A stretch of 64,000 nt of DNA from Nocardioides euryhalodurans (GCF_004564375.1 NZ_CP038267.1:3350501-3414500), one strand, 5' to 3'. Shown: positions 9,238 to 18,323, counted from the first letter of the stretch. A program made the numbers and translations. Notes: generated by a model not told the origin, from the letters alone.

Positions 9238-9243
9238 ACAGTA
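9238..9243 (-). promoter_or_regulatory. -10 hexamer TACTGT of the glycan operon
   Basis: Seven nucleotides separate this hexamer from the GTG at 9230, so the transcript would begin at the start codon. It supports choosing 9230. Confidence 0.45.
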
Positions 9244-9279
9244 GGGCGGCCGGGTGAGGATCGGGGCACCGCGGCCGCC

Positions 9280-10053
9280 CTACGGGGTCGTGAGGTCCAC
9301 CACGACCGGCGCGTGGTCCGAGGCTCCGGTCCCGGCCCGCTCGTCGCGGTCGATGAAGGCGCCGGTCACGCGCTCGGCCAGGGACGGGGAGCCGAGCACG
9401 AAGTCGATCTTCAGCCCGCGGTCGCGCTCGAAGCGCTGGCGGTAGTAGTCCCAGTAGGTGTAGCCCGGGGCGTGCTCGCGGGTGACCTCGAGGTATCCCT
9501 CGTCGAGGAACGCCTGGAAGGCGGCCCGCTCGGGCGGGGTGACGTGGGTGCTGTTGCGGAACTGTGCGGGATCGAAGACGTCGTCGTCGGTGGGGCAGAT
9601 GTTCCAGTCGCCCACGAGCGCGGTCGGCTCGCCGAGCCAGCCGGTGGCCGCGTCACGGAGCCGGGCCAGCCAGTCGAGCTTGTAGACGTAGTGCGGGTCG
9701 TCCGGCTTGCGGCCGTTGGGGACGTACAGCGACCACACCCGTACGCCGCCACAGGTGGCTCCGAGTGCCCGCGCCTCGGCCGCCGCGGGCTCGCCCCAGC
9801 CCGGCTGGCCCGGAAAGCCGACCTCGACGTCCGCGAGCCCCACCCGGCTCAGGATCGCCACGCCGTTCCACTGGTTCACCCCGGCAGCGGCGACCTCGTA
9901 GCCCATCGCCTGCAGGCCCATCAACGGCAGCTGGTCCTCGCGGGCCTTGGTCTCCTGGAGCGCCAGCACGTCGACGTCGTGCCGCTGCAGGAACGCCTCG
10001 ACCCGGTCGATGCGGGAGCGGAGTGAGTTGACGTTCCAGGTGGCGAGGCGCAC
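9280..10053 (-). CDS. xthA: Exodeoxyribonuclease III
   Basis: A 257-residue exonuclease III family AP endonuclease/3'-5' exonuclease for base-excision repair. Visible active-site blocks: ATWNVNSLRSR, ALQETKA (metal-binding Glu), YVPNGR, VGDWNICPTDDDVFD (catalytic Asp/Asn), LKIDFVL and the C-terminal SDHAPVVVDL Asp-His pair. Length matches XthA (about 260). GTG start at 10053, leaderless with TAGGGT 6 nt upstream. It ends about 50 nt before the preferred start of the glycan operon; its function is unrelated to those genes. Confidence 0.95.
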   Translation of the reverse strand: MRLATWNVNSLRSRIDRVEAFLQRHDVDVLALQETKAREDQLPLMGLQAMGYEVAAAGVNQWNGVAILSRVGLADVEVGFPGQPGWGEPAAAEARALGATCGGVRVWSLYVPNGRKPDDPHYVYKLDWLARLRDAATGWLGEPTALVGDWNICPTDDDVFDPAQFRNSTHVTPPERAAFQAFLDEGYLEVTREHAPGYTYWDYYRQRFERDRGLKIDFVLGSPSLAERVTGAFIDRDERAGTGASDHAPVVVDLTTP

Positions 10054-10059
10054 CCCGCG

Positions 10060-10065
10060 ACCCTA
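10060..10065 (-). promoter_or_regulatory. -10 hexamer TAGGGT of xthA
   Basis: Six nucleotides (CGCGGG) separate the hexamer from the xthA GTG, predicting a leaderless mRNA. Confidence 0.55.
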
Positions 10066-10179
10066 GCCCGCCTCAGATGTGTGCAGCGCACGAACCTGAG
10101 CCGGGCGGGGTCTGGTGGCGGCGGGTCCGGCAGCGGTTCACTCGGCAGCCTGCTCGGCACCCTCACAGAAGGAAGGTCC

Positions 10180-11004
10180 ATGACGCGCCTCAACCCCCGC
10201 ACCGTCGCCGCCGCCACCCTCGCGGCCGGCGCGCTCGCCGTCTCGGCGCTCCCCGCCCAGGCTGCGAACGAGTACGGCGACGCCCCGTCCTACCAGGACT
10301 TCCGCGCCTCGACGTACGTCGACTCCGACGCGCAGTACATCGTCAACGGCGACGAGCCGGTCGCCACGGACGGGCGGCTCCGCCAGTTCTACGACCAGAT
10401 GGTGGGCGACAGGCACACCGGTCGTCAGGTCGAGGACGGGCTCATCGTCAACCGGGTCAACGGCCAGGACGACAGGTGGAGCGCCTCGCAGGTCGGCAAC
10501 CTGACGTACTGCGTGAGCACCAAGTTCGGCTCGGACCACTCCCGGATGGTCACCGCGATGGCCAGCGGGGCCGGCCAGTGGGAGGCGGCCTCGTCGGCGG
10601 TCGACTTCGTGCACGTCCCGGCCCAGGACGCCAGCTGCAACACGCGCAACAACAACGTGCTCTTCTCCGTCGAGCCGGTGAACTCCAGCAGCTACATCGC
10701 GCGGGCGTTCTTCCCGAGCAGCCCGAAGCGGTCGCGCAACGTCCTCGTGGACGACTCGATCTGGACCTCCGGGTCCTGGACGCCCTCCAACATCGTCGCC
10801 CACGAGCTGGGCCACACGCTGGGCTTCCGCCACGAGCACACGCGTCCCGAGTCGGGCACCTGCTTCGAGGACAACAACTGGCGCCCGCTGACGCCCTACG
10901 ACTCGGCCTCGATCATGCACTACCCCCAGTGCAACGGGTCCTCCGACGACCTCAGCATGACCGAGACCGACCGGGCGGGTGCCAGGGCGCTGTACGGCTC
11001 CTGA
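10180..11004 (+). CDS. Secreted metzincin-type zinc metalloprotease
   Basis: A 274-residue precursor. The ATG at 10180 follows GAAGGAAG and starts a clear Sec signal peptide (Arg near the N-terminus, Ala-rich core, cleavage near PAQA-AN). An upstream in-frame ATG at 10081 would bury the signal peptide, so it was rejected. The zinc motif HELGHTLGFRHEH at about residues 208-220 gives three His ligands plus the catalytic Glu, followed by TRPE; a downstream MHYPQC is compatible with a Met-turn. Four cysteines could form two disulfides. The pattern resembles M12A/M57-like metzincins. Expected extracellular; substrate unknown. Confidence 0.85.
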   Translation: MTRLNPRTVAAATLAAGALAVSALPAQAANEYGDAPSYQDFRASTYVDSDAQYIVNGDEPVATDGRLRQFYDQMVGDRHTGRQVEDGLIVNRVNGQDDRWSASQVGNLTYCVSTKFGSDHSRMVTAMASGAGQWEAASSAVDFVHVPAQDASCNTRNNNVLFSVEPVNSSSYIARAFFPSSPKRSRNVLVDDSIWTSGSWTPSNIVAHELGHTLGFRHEHTRPESGTCFEDNNWRPLTPYDSASIMHYPQCNGSSDDLSMTETDRAGARALYGS

Positions 11005-11020
11005 CCCCGCCTCCCCCCGC

Positions 11021-11057
11021 GACAGCCCTCCCGCCTCCCCCCGGCGGGAGGGCTGTC
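11021..11057 (+). terminator. Strong GC hairpin after the metalloprotease gene
   Basis: A perfect 15-bp stem (GACAGCCCTCCCGCC with its complement) and a 7-nt C-rich loop begin 16 nt after the stop codon. There is no U tract, as is usual for terminators in high-GC actinobacteria. It separates this gene from ychF. Confidence 0.75.
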
Positions 11058-11106
11058 CGCGTCCCGGCGGGTACGCCGGTGATTCGGGGCGGGTCCGCCA
11101 GCGCCG

Positions 11107-11112
11107 TAGACT
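11107..11112 (+). promoter_or_regulatory. -10 hexamer TAGACT of ychF
   Basis: Eight nucleotides before the GTG of ychF; predicts leaderless or near-leaderless transcription and supports the GTG start. Confidence 0.5.
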
Positions 11113-11120
11113 GCCCGCCC

Positions 11121-12197
11121 GTGGCTCTCACCATCGGCATCGTCGGCCTGCCCAACGCCGGCAAGTCCACCCTCTTCAACGCCCTCACGAAGAACGACGT
11201 GCTCGCGGCGAACTACCCGTTCGCGACGATCGAGCCGAACGTCGGCGTCGTGGGGGTCCCCGACGAGCGGCTCCCGCAGCTGGCGGAGGTCTTCGACAGC
11301 GCGCGGGTCCTGCCGGCGACCGTCGAGTTCGTCGACATCGCCGGGATCGTCCGCGGCGCCAGCGAGGGCGAGGGACTCGGCAACAAGTTCCTCTCCCACA
11401 TCCGGGAGTCGGCCGCGATCTGCCAGGTGACGCGGGTCTTCCGCGACGAGGACGTCACGCACGTCGACGGCAAGGTCGACCCTGCGAGCGACATCTCCAC
11501 GATCCAGACCGAGATGATCCTGGCCGACCTGCAGACGGTAGAGAAGGCGGTCCCGCGGCTGGAGAAGGAGGCGAAGGGCAAGAAGGAGCTGCTCCCGGTC
11601 GTCGCGGTCGCCAGGGAGGCCCAGGCGGCGCTGGAGGCTGGGACGCCGATCATCGCAACCGACCTCGACCGAGCGCTGCTCCGCGAGCTGTCCCTGCTGA
11701 CGGCCAAGCCGTACATCTACGTCTTCAACTGCGACGCCGACGAGCTGGTCGACGAGGACCTCAAGCAGCGGATGCGTGACCTGGTCGCGCCCGCCGAGGC
11801 GATCTTCCTCGACGCGAAGTTCGAGGCGGAGCTGGTCGAGCTGGACGATGACGCCGAGGCCCGCGAGATGCTGGCCGAGATGGGCATCACCGAGCCCGGC
11901 CTCGACCAGCTGGCCCGGGTCGGCTTCGACACCCTCGGCCTGCAGACCTACCTCACCGCCGGGCCCAAGGAGGCCCGCGCCTGGACGATCCGCAAGGGGT
12001 CGACGGCCCCCGAAGCCGCGGGCGTGATCCACACCGACTTCCAGAAGGGCTTCATCAAGGCCGAGATCGTCTCGTTCGAGGACCTCCTCGAGGCCGGGTC
12101 GATGCTCAAGGCCAAGGAGGCCGGCAAGGTCCGCATGGAGGGCAAGGACTACGTGATGCAGGACGGCGACGTCGTGGAGTTCCGCTTCAACGTCTGA
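11121..12197 (+). CDS. ychF: Redox-regulated ATPase YchF (Obg-family)
   Basis: A 358-residue cytoplasmic P-loop protein, close to the usual 363. G1 is GLPNAGKSTLFNAL, the switch region NYPFATIEPNVG is the YchF hallmark, G3 is DIAGIVRGASEGEGLGN, and a C-terminal TGS-like domain ends KDYVMQDGDVVEFRFNV. The usual G4 NKxD is replaced by a YVFNCDADE-type sequence, consistent with the ATP preference of this family. It is a universally conserved ATPase associated with ribosomes and stress response. GTG start placed by the family N-terminus and the -10 hexamer upstream. Confidence 0.96.
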   Translation: MALTIGIVGLPNAGKSTLFNALTKNDVLAANYPFATIEPNVGVVGVPDERLPQLAEVFDSARVLPATVEFVDIAGIVRGASEGEGLGNKFLSHIRESAAICQVTRVFRDEDVTHVDGKVDPASDISTIQTEMILADLQTVEKAVPRLEKEAKGKKELLPVVAVAREAQAALEAGTPIIATDLDRALLRELSLLTAKPYIYVFNCDADELVDEDLKQRMRDLVAPAEAIFLDAKFEAELVELDDDAEAREMLAEMGITEPGLDQLARVGFDTLGLQTYLTAGPKEARAWTIRKGSTAPEAAGVIHTDFQKGFIKAEIVSFEDLLEAGSMLKAKEAGKVRMEGKDYVMQDGDVVEFRFNV

Positions 12198-12218
12198 ATC
12201 AGGGCGACCCGTCGGCGC

Positions 12219-13460
12219 TCAAGGGTCCGGAAGGGCATCGGTCCGCCACAGGTCCGGGTTCTGCTCGACCCAACGCAGGGCGTCGCGGCGCCCGAAGGCG
12301 GCGGCTGCGGCGAAGAAGTCGGGGTCGAACAGGAGGTAGGAGAGAAGCTCGCCCTGCAGCGGGCTGTCGCTGCCGAGCAACCGGTGCACGATCTGCAGGT
12401 CGGGATCGCCGAGGGTGCGCATCAGCGAGCCGTGGTTGGCGCGGAAGACCTGGATCGCGGTCCGAGCCAGCTCCTCGCCGTCCTCGGGCGCGACGGCGAC
12501 GTAGGGGACCGTGCGGTACGCGTCCCGGCCTCGGGCCGCGCGGTGACGCTCGAGGATCGGGGCGAGCTCGGCGTCGCCGGTCAGCCCGTTCAGGTCCGTG
12601 AGCCGTCGCAGGTCGTGTCGCAGCGGGTCGTCCATGACTGCGCCGAGCAGGGTGGCCCCGGCGTCTCCCAGGTCGACGGCGACCCGGTCCAGGTCGGGTT
12701 CTGCGGCTGGTGGGCGTAGCCCGCCGGTGCCGACCACGACCACCCGATCGGCACCGAGCTCGAGTGCGGGAGCGAGAGGCGCTCGTCGGCGGGTGGCGCC
12801 GTCGACGAACCACCCCGCCGCCTCGGCCGGTTCGTCGACGTGCACCGACGGGAACAGGACCGGGATCGCCGCGGAGGCCATCAGGTGGGGGACGTCGAGC
12901 CGGGCGGCGACGAAGCGCCCGTGGTACTCGGGCGCCGAGCGAGGTACGGGGGAGCCGGACTCGGTGAACATGGTGACCCGCCCGGTTCGGACGGAGGTCG
13001 CCGTGACGGCCACGGACCCGATGACGCCGTCCGTGACGTTGCGGTGCAGGGCATCCCAGTCGATGTGCGTCGCGAGGGTCTGGGCGAGTGGCTGGCTTCC
13101 GAACAACCCGCGCAGCCGGAAGTGCGACAGCCCCAGCGTCTCCGACGCGTACCGCACGACCACGTCGGGCACCTGCCTCCACAGCGGGCGCATCACGTTC
13201 TGCTTCGTGGTGTGGCTGAGCACGTTGTCGAGCCGCGTGGTCTGCTCGTCCGGCTCCAGGTGGGCCGTCGCGCCGAGCGCGGCCGTGAGCAGGGCGCCGG
13301 CGCTGGTTCCGACCAGCACGCGGGGCCGGGTTCCGCGTTCCGCCACGGCCGGCAGGAGCACCTCCAGCGCGCCCACCTGGTAGGCCGAGCGAGCGCCTCC
13401 CGCATCGAGAACCAGCGCCACCACGGGCGCATCCGCTCTCCGAGCCTGGCCAGCCTGCAC
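12219..13460 (-). CDS. Patatin-like phospholipase family protein
   Basis: A 413-residue protein with a patatin Ser/Asp dyad: oxyanion loop DAGGARSAYQVGAL, nucleophile elbow GTSAG (Ser near residue 52) and the DGA motif in WFVDGATRR. The oxyanion loop reads DAGGAR instead of the usual GGGGxRG, a conservative variation. Patatins hydrolyse acyl esters of membrane lipids; the physiological substrate is not evident. No signal peptide. GTG start 6 nt after a TAGGCT hexamer. It converges with ychF (21 nt gap). Confidence 0.85.
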   Translation of the reverse strand: MQAGQARRADAPVVALVLDAGGARSAYQVGALEVLLPAVAERGTRPRVLVGTSAGALLTAALGATAHLEPDEQTTRLDNVLSHTTKQNVMRPLWRQVPDVVVRYASETLGLSHFRLRGLFGSQPLAQTLATHIDWDALHRNVTDGVIGSVAVTATSVRTGRVTMFTESGSPVPRSAPEYHGRFVAARLDVPHLMASAAIPVLFPSVHVDEPAEAAGWFVDGATRRRAPLAPALELGADRVVVVGTGGLRPPAAEPDLDRVAVDLGDAGATLLGAVMDDPLRHDLRRLTDLNGLTGDAELAPILERHRAARGRDAYRTVPYVAVAPEDGEELARTAIQVFRANHGSLMRTLGDPDLQIVHRLLGSDSPLQGELLSYLLFDPDFFAAAAAFGRRDALRWVEQNPDLWRTDALPDP

Positions 13461-13466
13461 CTCCTG

Positions 13467-13472
13467 AGCCTA
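13467..13472 (-). promoter_or_regulatory. -10 hexamer TAGGCT of the patatin gene
   Basis: The six-nucleotide spacer CAGGAG to the GTG looks like an SD but is too close to work as one; leaderless initiation is more likely. Confidence 0.5.
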
Positions 13473-13532
13473 GTTCGTGAGGGTCCCGCACGCGATCCGA
13501 CTGCAGATGACGATCTTCCAGCAGGGAGGTGC

Positions 13533-13715
13533 TCAGCGCCGGACGCGCGCAGGTGCCGGACGCGCGTCGTGCAGATAGTCGTACACGCGCAGCGTCACGA
13601 GCGCGGCGGTCGCGGCCGCGGCGACGGTGGCGAGCGCCGCGATCTCGTGGGGGGTCAGCCCGGTGCCGTCGACGAGGGCGCGCGAGACCTCGCGGGCCGC
13701 GCCGGTCACGTGCAT
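13533..13715 (-). CDS. Small single-helix membrane protein
   Basis: A 60-residue product with the ATG at 13715 preceded by GAGGAGC, a good SD. The N-terminal half (EVSRALVDGTGLTPHE) is polar and the middle is one Ala/Val-rich transmembrane helix, ending in a basic tail RPAPARVRR. No family recognised. The tail and helix predict a cytoplasmic C-terminus. It is divergent from the next gene. Confidence 0.55.
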   Translation of the reverse strand: MHVTGAAREVSRALVDGTGLTPHEIAALATVAAAATAALVTLRVYDYLHDARPAPARVRR

Positions 13716-13816
13716 CGCTGCTCCTCGGTCCCTCGGTGGGGTGGGCCCACTCTCGTGGGGAGGGACGGCCGAGGCATCCCCCGAGGAGGGTGAACCGCCA
13801 CGGTGCTGTCCGGGGA

Positions 13817-13822
13817 TAGCCT
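13817..13822 (+). promoter_or_regulatory. -10 hexamer TAGCCT of the small PLDc_N-like gene
   Basis: Six nucleotides before the GTG at 13829, again a leaderless layout. Confidence 0.45.
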
Positions 13823-13828
13823 CGGCGC

Positions 13829-14041
13829 GTGGCACAGAAGTCGTGGTCCGAGCTCAGCCCGTCGCAGCAGCGCGCCATCGTCGCCGTGGGGGTGGTCGAG
13901 ACCGTCCTGACCGTGGCGGCCCTCGTCGACCTGGCCCGCCGGCCCGCGGAGGGCGTACGGGGACCGAAGGCGGCGTGGGCCCTCGCCACGTTCGTGCAGC
14001 CGGTCGGCCCGGTCGCCTACTTCGTTGCCGGTCGCAAGTAG
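13829..14041 (+). CDS. Small PLDc_N-like membrane protein
   Basis: A 70-residue protein with two hydrophobic helices. The second block, KAAWALATFVQPVGPVAYFV followed by AGRK, follows the Trp-rich, Gly-Pro, Tyr-Phe pattern of the phospholipase D nuclease N-terminal (cardiolipin-synthase leader) family, which occurs alone as a small membrane protein in actinobacteria. No catalytic HKD domain is present. Function unknown. Confidence 0.65.
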   Translation: MAQKSWSELSPSQQRAIVAVGVVETVLTVAALVDLARRPAEGVRGPKAAWALATFVQPVGPVAYFVAGRK

Positions 14042-14116
14042 TGGCCCCTTCTCACGGCGCCCGCCCGGTGCCACACTGCGCGGGTGGAATCGGCTCCAGC
14101 TGCTGAGGGAGAGGCC

Positions 14117-15472
14117 ATGGAGATGGCGAAGCACGGGCGCCTCGGGCGCCTCACCATCCTCTTGCTCGCGCTGGTGGCCGGCTTGGTCACGCTGGCGCCG
14201 CCCGCGTCGGCGGCGCCCGAGCAGAAGGTGACGATCTGCCACCGCACGACCTCGCCGACCAACCCCTACGACCAGATCGCCGTGGCCCAGTCGGCGGCGC
14301 TCAACGCCCACGCCGGCCACACGGGCCCGATCTTCACCGTGGGGGCCGACAACTGGGGCGACATCATCCCGCCGATCCCCGGGCTGCCCGGCGGGCTGAA
14401 CTGGCCGGAGGGCCGCTCGGTGCTCGAGAACGGCTGCGAGGTGGAGCCGGACGTGGGGCCGCTGCCGTCGGCGACGATCGGGGACGTCGAGTGTGCCGGC
14501 ACGCTGCCCACCCTCACGATCACGGTCAGCAACGCCCCGGACGCCACCCAGCCCGCGTTCTTCGCCATCGGCGTCGACGGGTCGGTGGTGCGACGCGTCG
14601 GCCCCGTCGCGCCGGGCGCCAGCGAGACGGTCGTGCTCGGACCCGCGCTCGCCACCCGGGAGGACCAGACCTTCGCCGTCACCGTCCGCTCTGGTGGGGA
14701 GATCGTCGCGAGCAAGGTCGTCACCGTGCACTGCGAGGCCGGCCCGCCCGACGTGGAGCTCACGGCGCAGCTCGGCTGCTCCGGGGCCACGGCGCAGGGC
14801 ACGGTCACCCTCACCAACAACGGCACCGAGCCGGTCGAGGTGACCGCGACGGTCGACGGGACCCCGGTGGGGGCACCCGTCACGGTTGCGCCTGGCGCGA
14901 CGGAGACCGGCGCGGCCGACCTGTCGGCGTACGAGGACCAGACCGTGACCGCGGTGATCCTCGTCGACGGGGTCGAGGTCGCGCGGTTCGTCATCTCACC
15001 CGACTGCGTGGCCCCGGAGCCGGCGCCGCGGGTCGGGATCGCCGGTGCCGTGTGTCCACCGCCGAGCACCACCCTGACCCTGGCCAACGACGGCGACCCC
15101 GGTTCGACCGTGGTCTTCACGATCCGCATCGACGGTCGGGTCGTGCAGCGCAGCGCGCCGATCCACGGGGGCGAGGAGACCACCATCGTCGGTGACCTGA
15201 CCGCTTTCGAGGACCAGACGGTGGTGGTGGAGCTGCTGGCCGACGACCGGGTCCTGGGCCGACGAACGTTCGACGTCGACTGCGTGGCGGTCGCGCCCGG
15301 CACCGGCACGACCTCCCCCTCGGTACCGACCGTCGTCCCCGCCGGGGTCGAGCCGGCGTCGGCTGACGACCAGTCGCCACGAGGGCTGCTCGTGGTCGGA
15401 CCGGTGCTCCTCGGCTCGCTCCTGGGGGCGCTCCTCGTCTGCCGCGACCGGTCCCGACGACTGGTGCCGTAG
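14117..15472 (+). CDS. Secreted/surface protein with three Ig-like repeats and a C-terminal anchor helix
   Basis: 451 residues. The ATG at 14117 is chosen over GTG 14084 because GAGGGAGAGG lies just upstream. A signal peptide ends near PASAAPEQ. An N-terminal [14 protein letters not shown] segment with later HAGHTG resembles a Cys/His-bearing motif common in secreted actinobacterial proteins. Then three tandem repeats of about 85 residues each end with EDQT, a hydrophobic strand and a final Cys (DNA about 14480-14735, 14755-15007, 15028-15283). A Thr/Pro/Ser linker with VPTVVPAG precedes a single hydrophobic helix and a basic RDRSRRLVP tail, a cell-surface anchor without a canonical LPXTG. 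Adhesin-like role inferred. Confidence 0.75.
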   Translation: MEMAKHGRLGRLTILLLALVAGLVTLAPPASAAPEQKVTICHRTTSPTNPYDQIAVAQSAALNAHAGHTGPIFTVGADNWGDIIPPIPGLPGGLNWPEGRSVLENGCEVEPDVGPLPSATIGDVECAGTLPTLTITVSNAPDATQPAFFAIGVDGSVVRRVGPVAPGASETVVLGPALATREDQTFAVTVRSGGEIVASKVVTVHCEAGPPDVELTAQLGCSGATAQGTVTLTNNGTEPVEVTATVDGTPVGAPVTVAPGATETGAADLSAYEDQTVTAVILVDGVEVARFVISPDCVAPEPAPRVGIAGAVCPPPSTTLTLANDGDPGSTVVFTIRIDGRVVQRSAPIHGGEETTIVGDLTAFEDQTVVVELLADDRVLGRRTFDVDCVAVAPGTGTTSPSVPTVVPAGVEPASADDQSPRGLLVVGPVLLGSLLGALLVCRDRSRRLVP

Positions 15473-15519
15473 CCGCAGTCGGACCTGCGTCGCCACCATC
15501 TGTGCCACTATTCCGGCGC

Positions 15520-16944
15520 ATGACGACACCTGGCCCGCTCGTCGCGGGCATCGACTCCTCGACGCAGTCCTGCAAGGTCGTGGTCCGGGAGGCCCGGACC
15601 GGACGCCTGGTGCGTGAGGGACGCGCCCCGCACCCCGAGGGGATGGAGGTCGATCCCGAGGCGTGGTGGACCGCGCTCCAGACCGCGGTCGGCCTCGCCG
15701 GTGGCCTCGAGGACGTGGCCGCCGTGTCGGTCGGCGGCCAGCAGCACGGCATGGTCTGCCTGGACGAGGACGGCCACGTCGTACGTCCGGCGCTGCTGTG
15801 GAACGACACCCGCTCGGCGGGGGCGGCACGGGACCTGGTCGACGAGCTCGGCGGGCCCGAGGTCGGCGGCAGGGCCTGGGCGGAGGCCGTCGGCGTGGTC
15901 CCGGTGGCGTCCTTCACGATCACCAAGCTGCGGTGGCTGGCCGAGCACGAGCCCGAGCACGCCCGCCGTACGGCAGCGGTCTGCCTGCCGCACGACTGGC
16001 TGACCTGGCGGCTGTCGGGGGCGACGGACCTGGCGGACCTGACGACCGACCGCAGCGACGCCAGCGGCACCGGCTACTGGTCGGCCGTGACCGGCTCCTA
16101 CCGCGAGGACCTCCTCGAGCAGGCCTTCGGCTCGGTGCCCCGGGTGCCGCGGGTGGTCGCACCGGGTGCAGCGGCGGCGACGACGCCCGGGGGGACGTTG
16201 CTCGCAGCGGGTGCCGGGGACAACGCCGCCGCAGCACTCGGGCTGGGCGCGGAGGTGGGAGACGTGGTCGTCTCGATCGGGACGTCGGGTGTCGTCACCG
16301 CCGTGACCGACAGCCCGACCGTCGACCCGACCGGCACCGTCGCGGGGTTCGCGGACGCCACCGGCCGTTTCCTCCCGCTCGTGGCCACGCTGAACGCGGC
16401 CCGGGTGCTCGACGCCGTGGCCGGCCTGCTGGGCGTCGACCACCACGGCCTCGCCGAGCTCGCGATGCAGGCGGCGCCGGGTGCCGGTGGCCTGGTCCTG
16501 GTGCCGTACCTCGAGGGCGAGCGCACCCCCAACCTCCCGGACGCCACGGGGTCGGTGCACGGCCTGACCCTGGCCTCGGCCACCCGTCACGACCTCGCCC
16601 GCGCGGCGGTCGAGGGCCTTCTCTGCGGGCTGGCCGACGGCATGCAGGCCGTGGCGGCGACCGGAGTGGAGCCGCGGCGGGTGCTGCTGGTCGGGGGCGC
16701 GGCCGCCTCCGAGGCGGTCCGGACCTCGGCGCCGCAGGTGCTCGGCCTGCCGGTCGACGTACCGCCGGCGGGGGAGTACGTCGCCGACGGCGCGGCCCGC
16801 CAGGCCGCCTGGGCGCTCCTGGGGGACGACGTCCCGCCGACGTGGCCGCGGACCGGCACCCGCCGCTACGACGCGGCCGCGGTGCCCGCCGTGCGCGAGC
16901 GCTACCGCGAGGCCAGCGGCCTGCACCTGTCCCGCCTCGGCTGA
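15520..16944 (+). CDS. xylB: Xylulokinase
   Basis: A 474-residue FGGY-family sugar kinase: N-terminal [13 protein letters not shown] nucleotide-binding strand, VGGQQHGMV substrate region, [21 protein letters not shown] and the C-terminal [13 protein letters not shown] adenosine motif. XylB phosphorylates D-xylulose made by XylA. ATG at 15520 rather than the upstream frame extension because family proteins begin just before GIDSST. It precedes the ROK-ABC-xylA cluster on the same strand, separated by the operator region, so it may be a separate transcript. Confidence 0.9.
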   Translation: MTTPGPLVAGIDSSTQSCKVVVREARTGRLVREGRAPHPEGMEVDPEAWWTALQTAVGLAGGLEDVAAVSVGGQQHGMVCLDEDGHVVRPALLWNDTRSAGAARDLVDELGGPEVGGRAWAEAVGVVPVASFTITKLRWLAEHEPEHARRTAAVCLPHDWLTWRLSGATDLADLTTDRSDASGTGYWSAVTGSYREDLLEQAFGSVPRVPRVVAPGAAAATTPGGTLLAAGAGDNAAAALGLGAEVGDVVVSIGTSGVVTAVTDSPTVDPTGTVAGFADATGRFLPLVATLNAARVLDAVAGLLGVDHHGLAELAMQAAPGAGGLVLVPYLEGERTPNLPDATGSVHGLTLASATRHDLARAAVEGLLCGLADGMQAVAATGVEPRRVLLVGGAAASEAVRTSAPQVLGLPVDVPPAGEYVADGAARQAAWALLGDDVPPTWPRTGTRRYDAAAVPAVRERYREASGLHLSRLG

Positions 16945-16976
16945 CCAGACCACCGCGCGACACCCACACCCGACCC

Positions 16977-17006
16977 TTGACGTGACGCGTGCCACACGAT
17001 TAGTTT
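16977..17006 (+). promoter_or_regulatory. Promoter of the ROK-ABC operon (TTGACG-N18-TAGTTT)
   Basis: The -35 TTGACG is at 16977-16982 and the -10 TAGTTT at 17001-17006. The -10 lies inside the left arm of the operator palindrome, so repressor binding would block RNA polymerase directly. Confidence 0.6.
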
Positions 17007-17027
17007 GGCGGTCCATCAAACTAATCG
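16997..17027 (+). promoter_or_regulatory. Perfect inverted-repeat operator for the ROK regulator
   Basis: Arms CGATTAGTTTG and CAAACTAATCG are exact complements (11 bp each) around a 9-nt spacer. The TTAGTTTG half-site is like XylR/ROK operators. It is AT-rich against a background of about 70% GC, sits 24 nt upstream of the ROK start and overlaps the predicted -10, indicating autorepression of the whole operon. Confidence 0.85.
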
Positions 17028-17051
17028 GCGACGTCGCCGGGGGGACTCGAC

Positions 17052-18323
17052 ATGGCGCAGGCGCGGGACGGCTGGCAGGGTGCCGGCTCCGGTGGTGCCG
17101 ACCAGCGGACGCTGCGTCGGGCCAACCTGGCGCTCGTCATGCACGGCCTGCGCGACGGCGGTCCCCGCTCCCGGGCCCGGCTCGCCGCCGACCTCGGTCT
17201 CAACAAGGCCACCGTCTCGAGCCTGGTCGGCGAGCTCATGGAGCGCGGCCTGGTCCGCGAGGGGAAGGCCGAGCGTGGCGCCGTCGGCCGTCCCGGCACG
17301 ATCGTCGAGCTCGACGGCACGGGGGCGTACGGCGTCGGCGCCGAGATCAACGTCAACCACGTCACGACCCTCGCCGTCGACCTCGCCGGCGAGGTCGTCA
17401 GCGAGCACCGATCCTCGGTCGACACCCGAGGGCTGCGGCCCGAGCAGGTCGTCGACCGGCTGGTGGAGCTGCTCCACGGCACCCTGGCCGACGTCGCGGA
17501 GCGCGGGAGCGAGCCGGTCGCGGTCGTGACGGGGGTCGCCGGACTCGTCGACCGAGACCGCGGGACGGTGTCGGTCGCCCCCAACCTCGGCTGGCAGGAC
17601 GTCCCCGTGGCCGCGATGCTGCGCGAGCGCCTCGACGAGCCGGACTACCTCGTCGAGGTGGCCAACGAGGCCAACCTCGCCGCGGTCGCCGAGGCCACCC
17701 CCGGCGACCCGGACCGACGCGACATCCTCGTGGTCCACGGTGAGGTCGGCATCGGAGGCGGGATCATCGCCGACGGCCGCCCCTACCAGGGGCGTCTGGG
17801 GTTCGCCGGCGAGTTCGGCCACATGGTCGTCGACCGTGACGGCCGGCGCTGCGGCTGCGGGCGCACCGGTTGCTGGGAGACCGTGATCGGCCTGACCCGC
17901 CTGCTGGAGGAGGCCGCGGACCCGACCGACGACCTCCGTGGCCCGGAGCTCGAGCTGGAGGAGCGCGTCGCCGAGATCAACCGGCGGGCAGCCGCCGGGG
18001 ATGAGCGCACCCTGGCCGCCCTGCACGAGGTGGGACGGTGGGTCGGCATCGGCGCGGCCGCCCTGACCAACGCGCTCAACCCGGGGGTCATCGTGCTCAG
18101 CGGCTACCTCGGCGAGATCGGGGAGTGGATCGAGGCCGACGTCGAGGCCGAGGTGGCCTCGGGTGTCCTGGCCCCGGGATCGGGCGGCACCCGGATCGCG
18201 CTCTCGACCATCGGCCTGTCCGCCGCCGTCCGTGGTGGCGCCGCCGTCGCCATCGATCACGTCTACGAGGACCCCACGCTCGTGCCGCGCGCCGGGGTCC
18301 CCGAGCTGGGAGCGACCTCATGA
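17052..18323 (+). CDS. ROK family transcriptional repressor, XylR-like
   Basis: 423 residues. An N-terminal winged helix (RSRARLAADLGLNKATVSSLVGELMERGLV, about residues 35-65) is followed by a sugar-kinase-like ROK domain with the zinc motif CGCGRTGCWE and the GEFGHM segment. Such proteins bind sugar and release DNA. The operator directly upstream and the xylose genes downstream indicate control of xylose uptake and catabolism. ATG at 17052; its stop overlaps the ABC ATPase start by 4 bases, so regulator and transporter are co-transcribed. Confidence 0.92.
   Translation: MAQARDGWQGAGSGGADQRTLRRANLALVMHGLRDGGPRSRARLAADLGLNKATVSSLVGELMERGLVREGKAERGAVGRPGTIVELDGTGAYGVGAEINVNHVTTLAVDLAGEVVSEHRSSVDTRGLRPEQVVDRLVELLHGTLADVAERGSEPVAVVTGVAGLVDRDRGTVSVAPNLGWQDVPVAAMLRERLDEPDYLVEVANEANLAAVAEATPGDPDRRDILVVHGEVGIGGGIIADGRPYQGRLGFAGEFGHMVVDRDGRRCGCGRTGCWETVIGLTRLLEEAADPTDDLRGPELELEERVAEINRRAAAGDERTLAALHEVGRWVGIGAAALTNALNPGVIVLSGYLGEIGEWIEADVEAEVASGVLAPGSGGTRIALSTIGLSAAVRGGAAVAIDHVYEDPTLVPRAGVPELGATS

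Noticed and set aside
10081..10179. ATG 10081 as start of the metalloprotease
   Set aside because: It would place 33 Gly/Ser-rich residues before a good signal peptide that has its own SD-preceded ATG at 10180.
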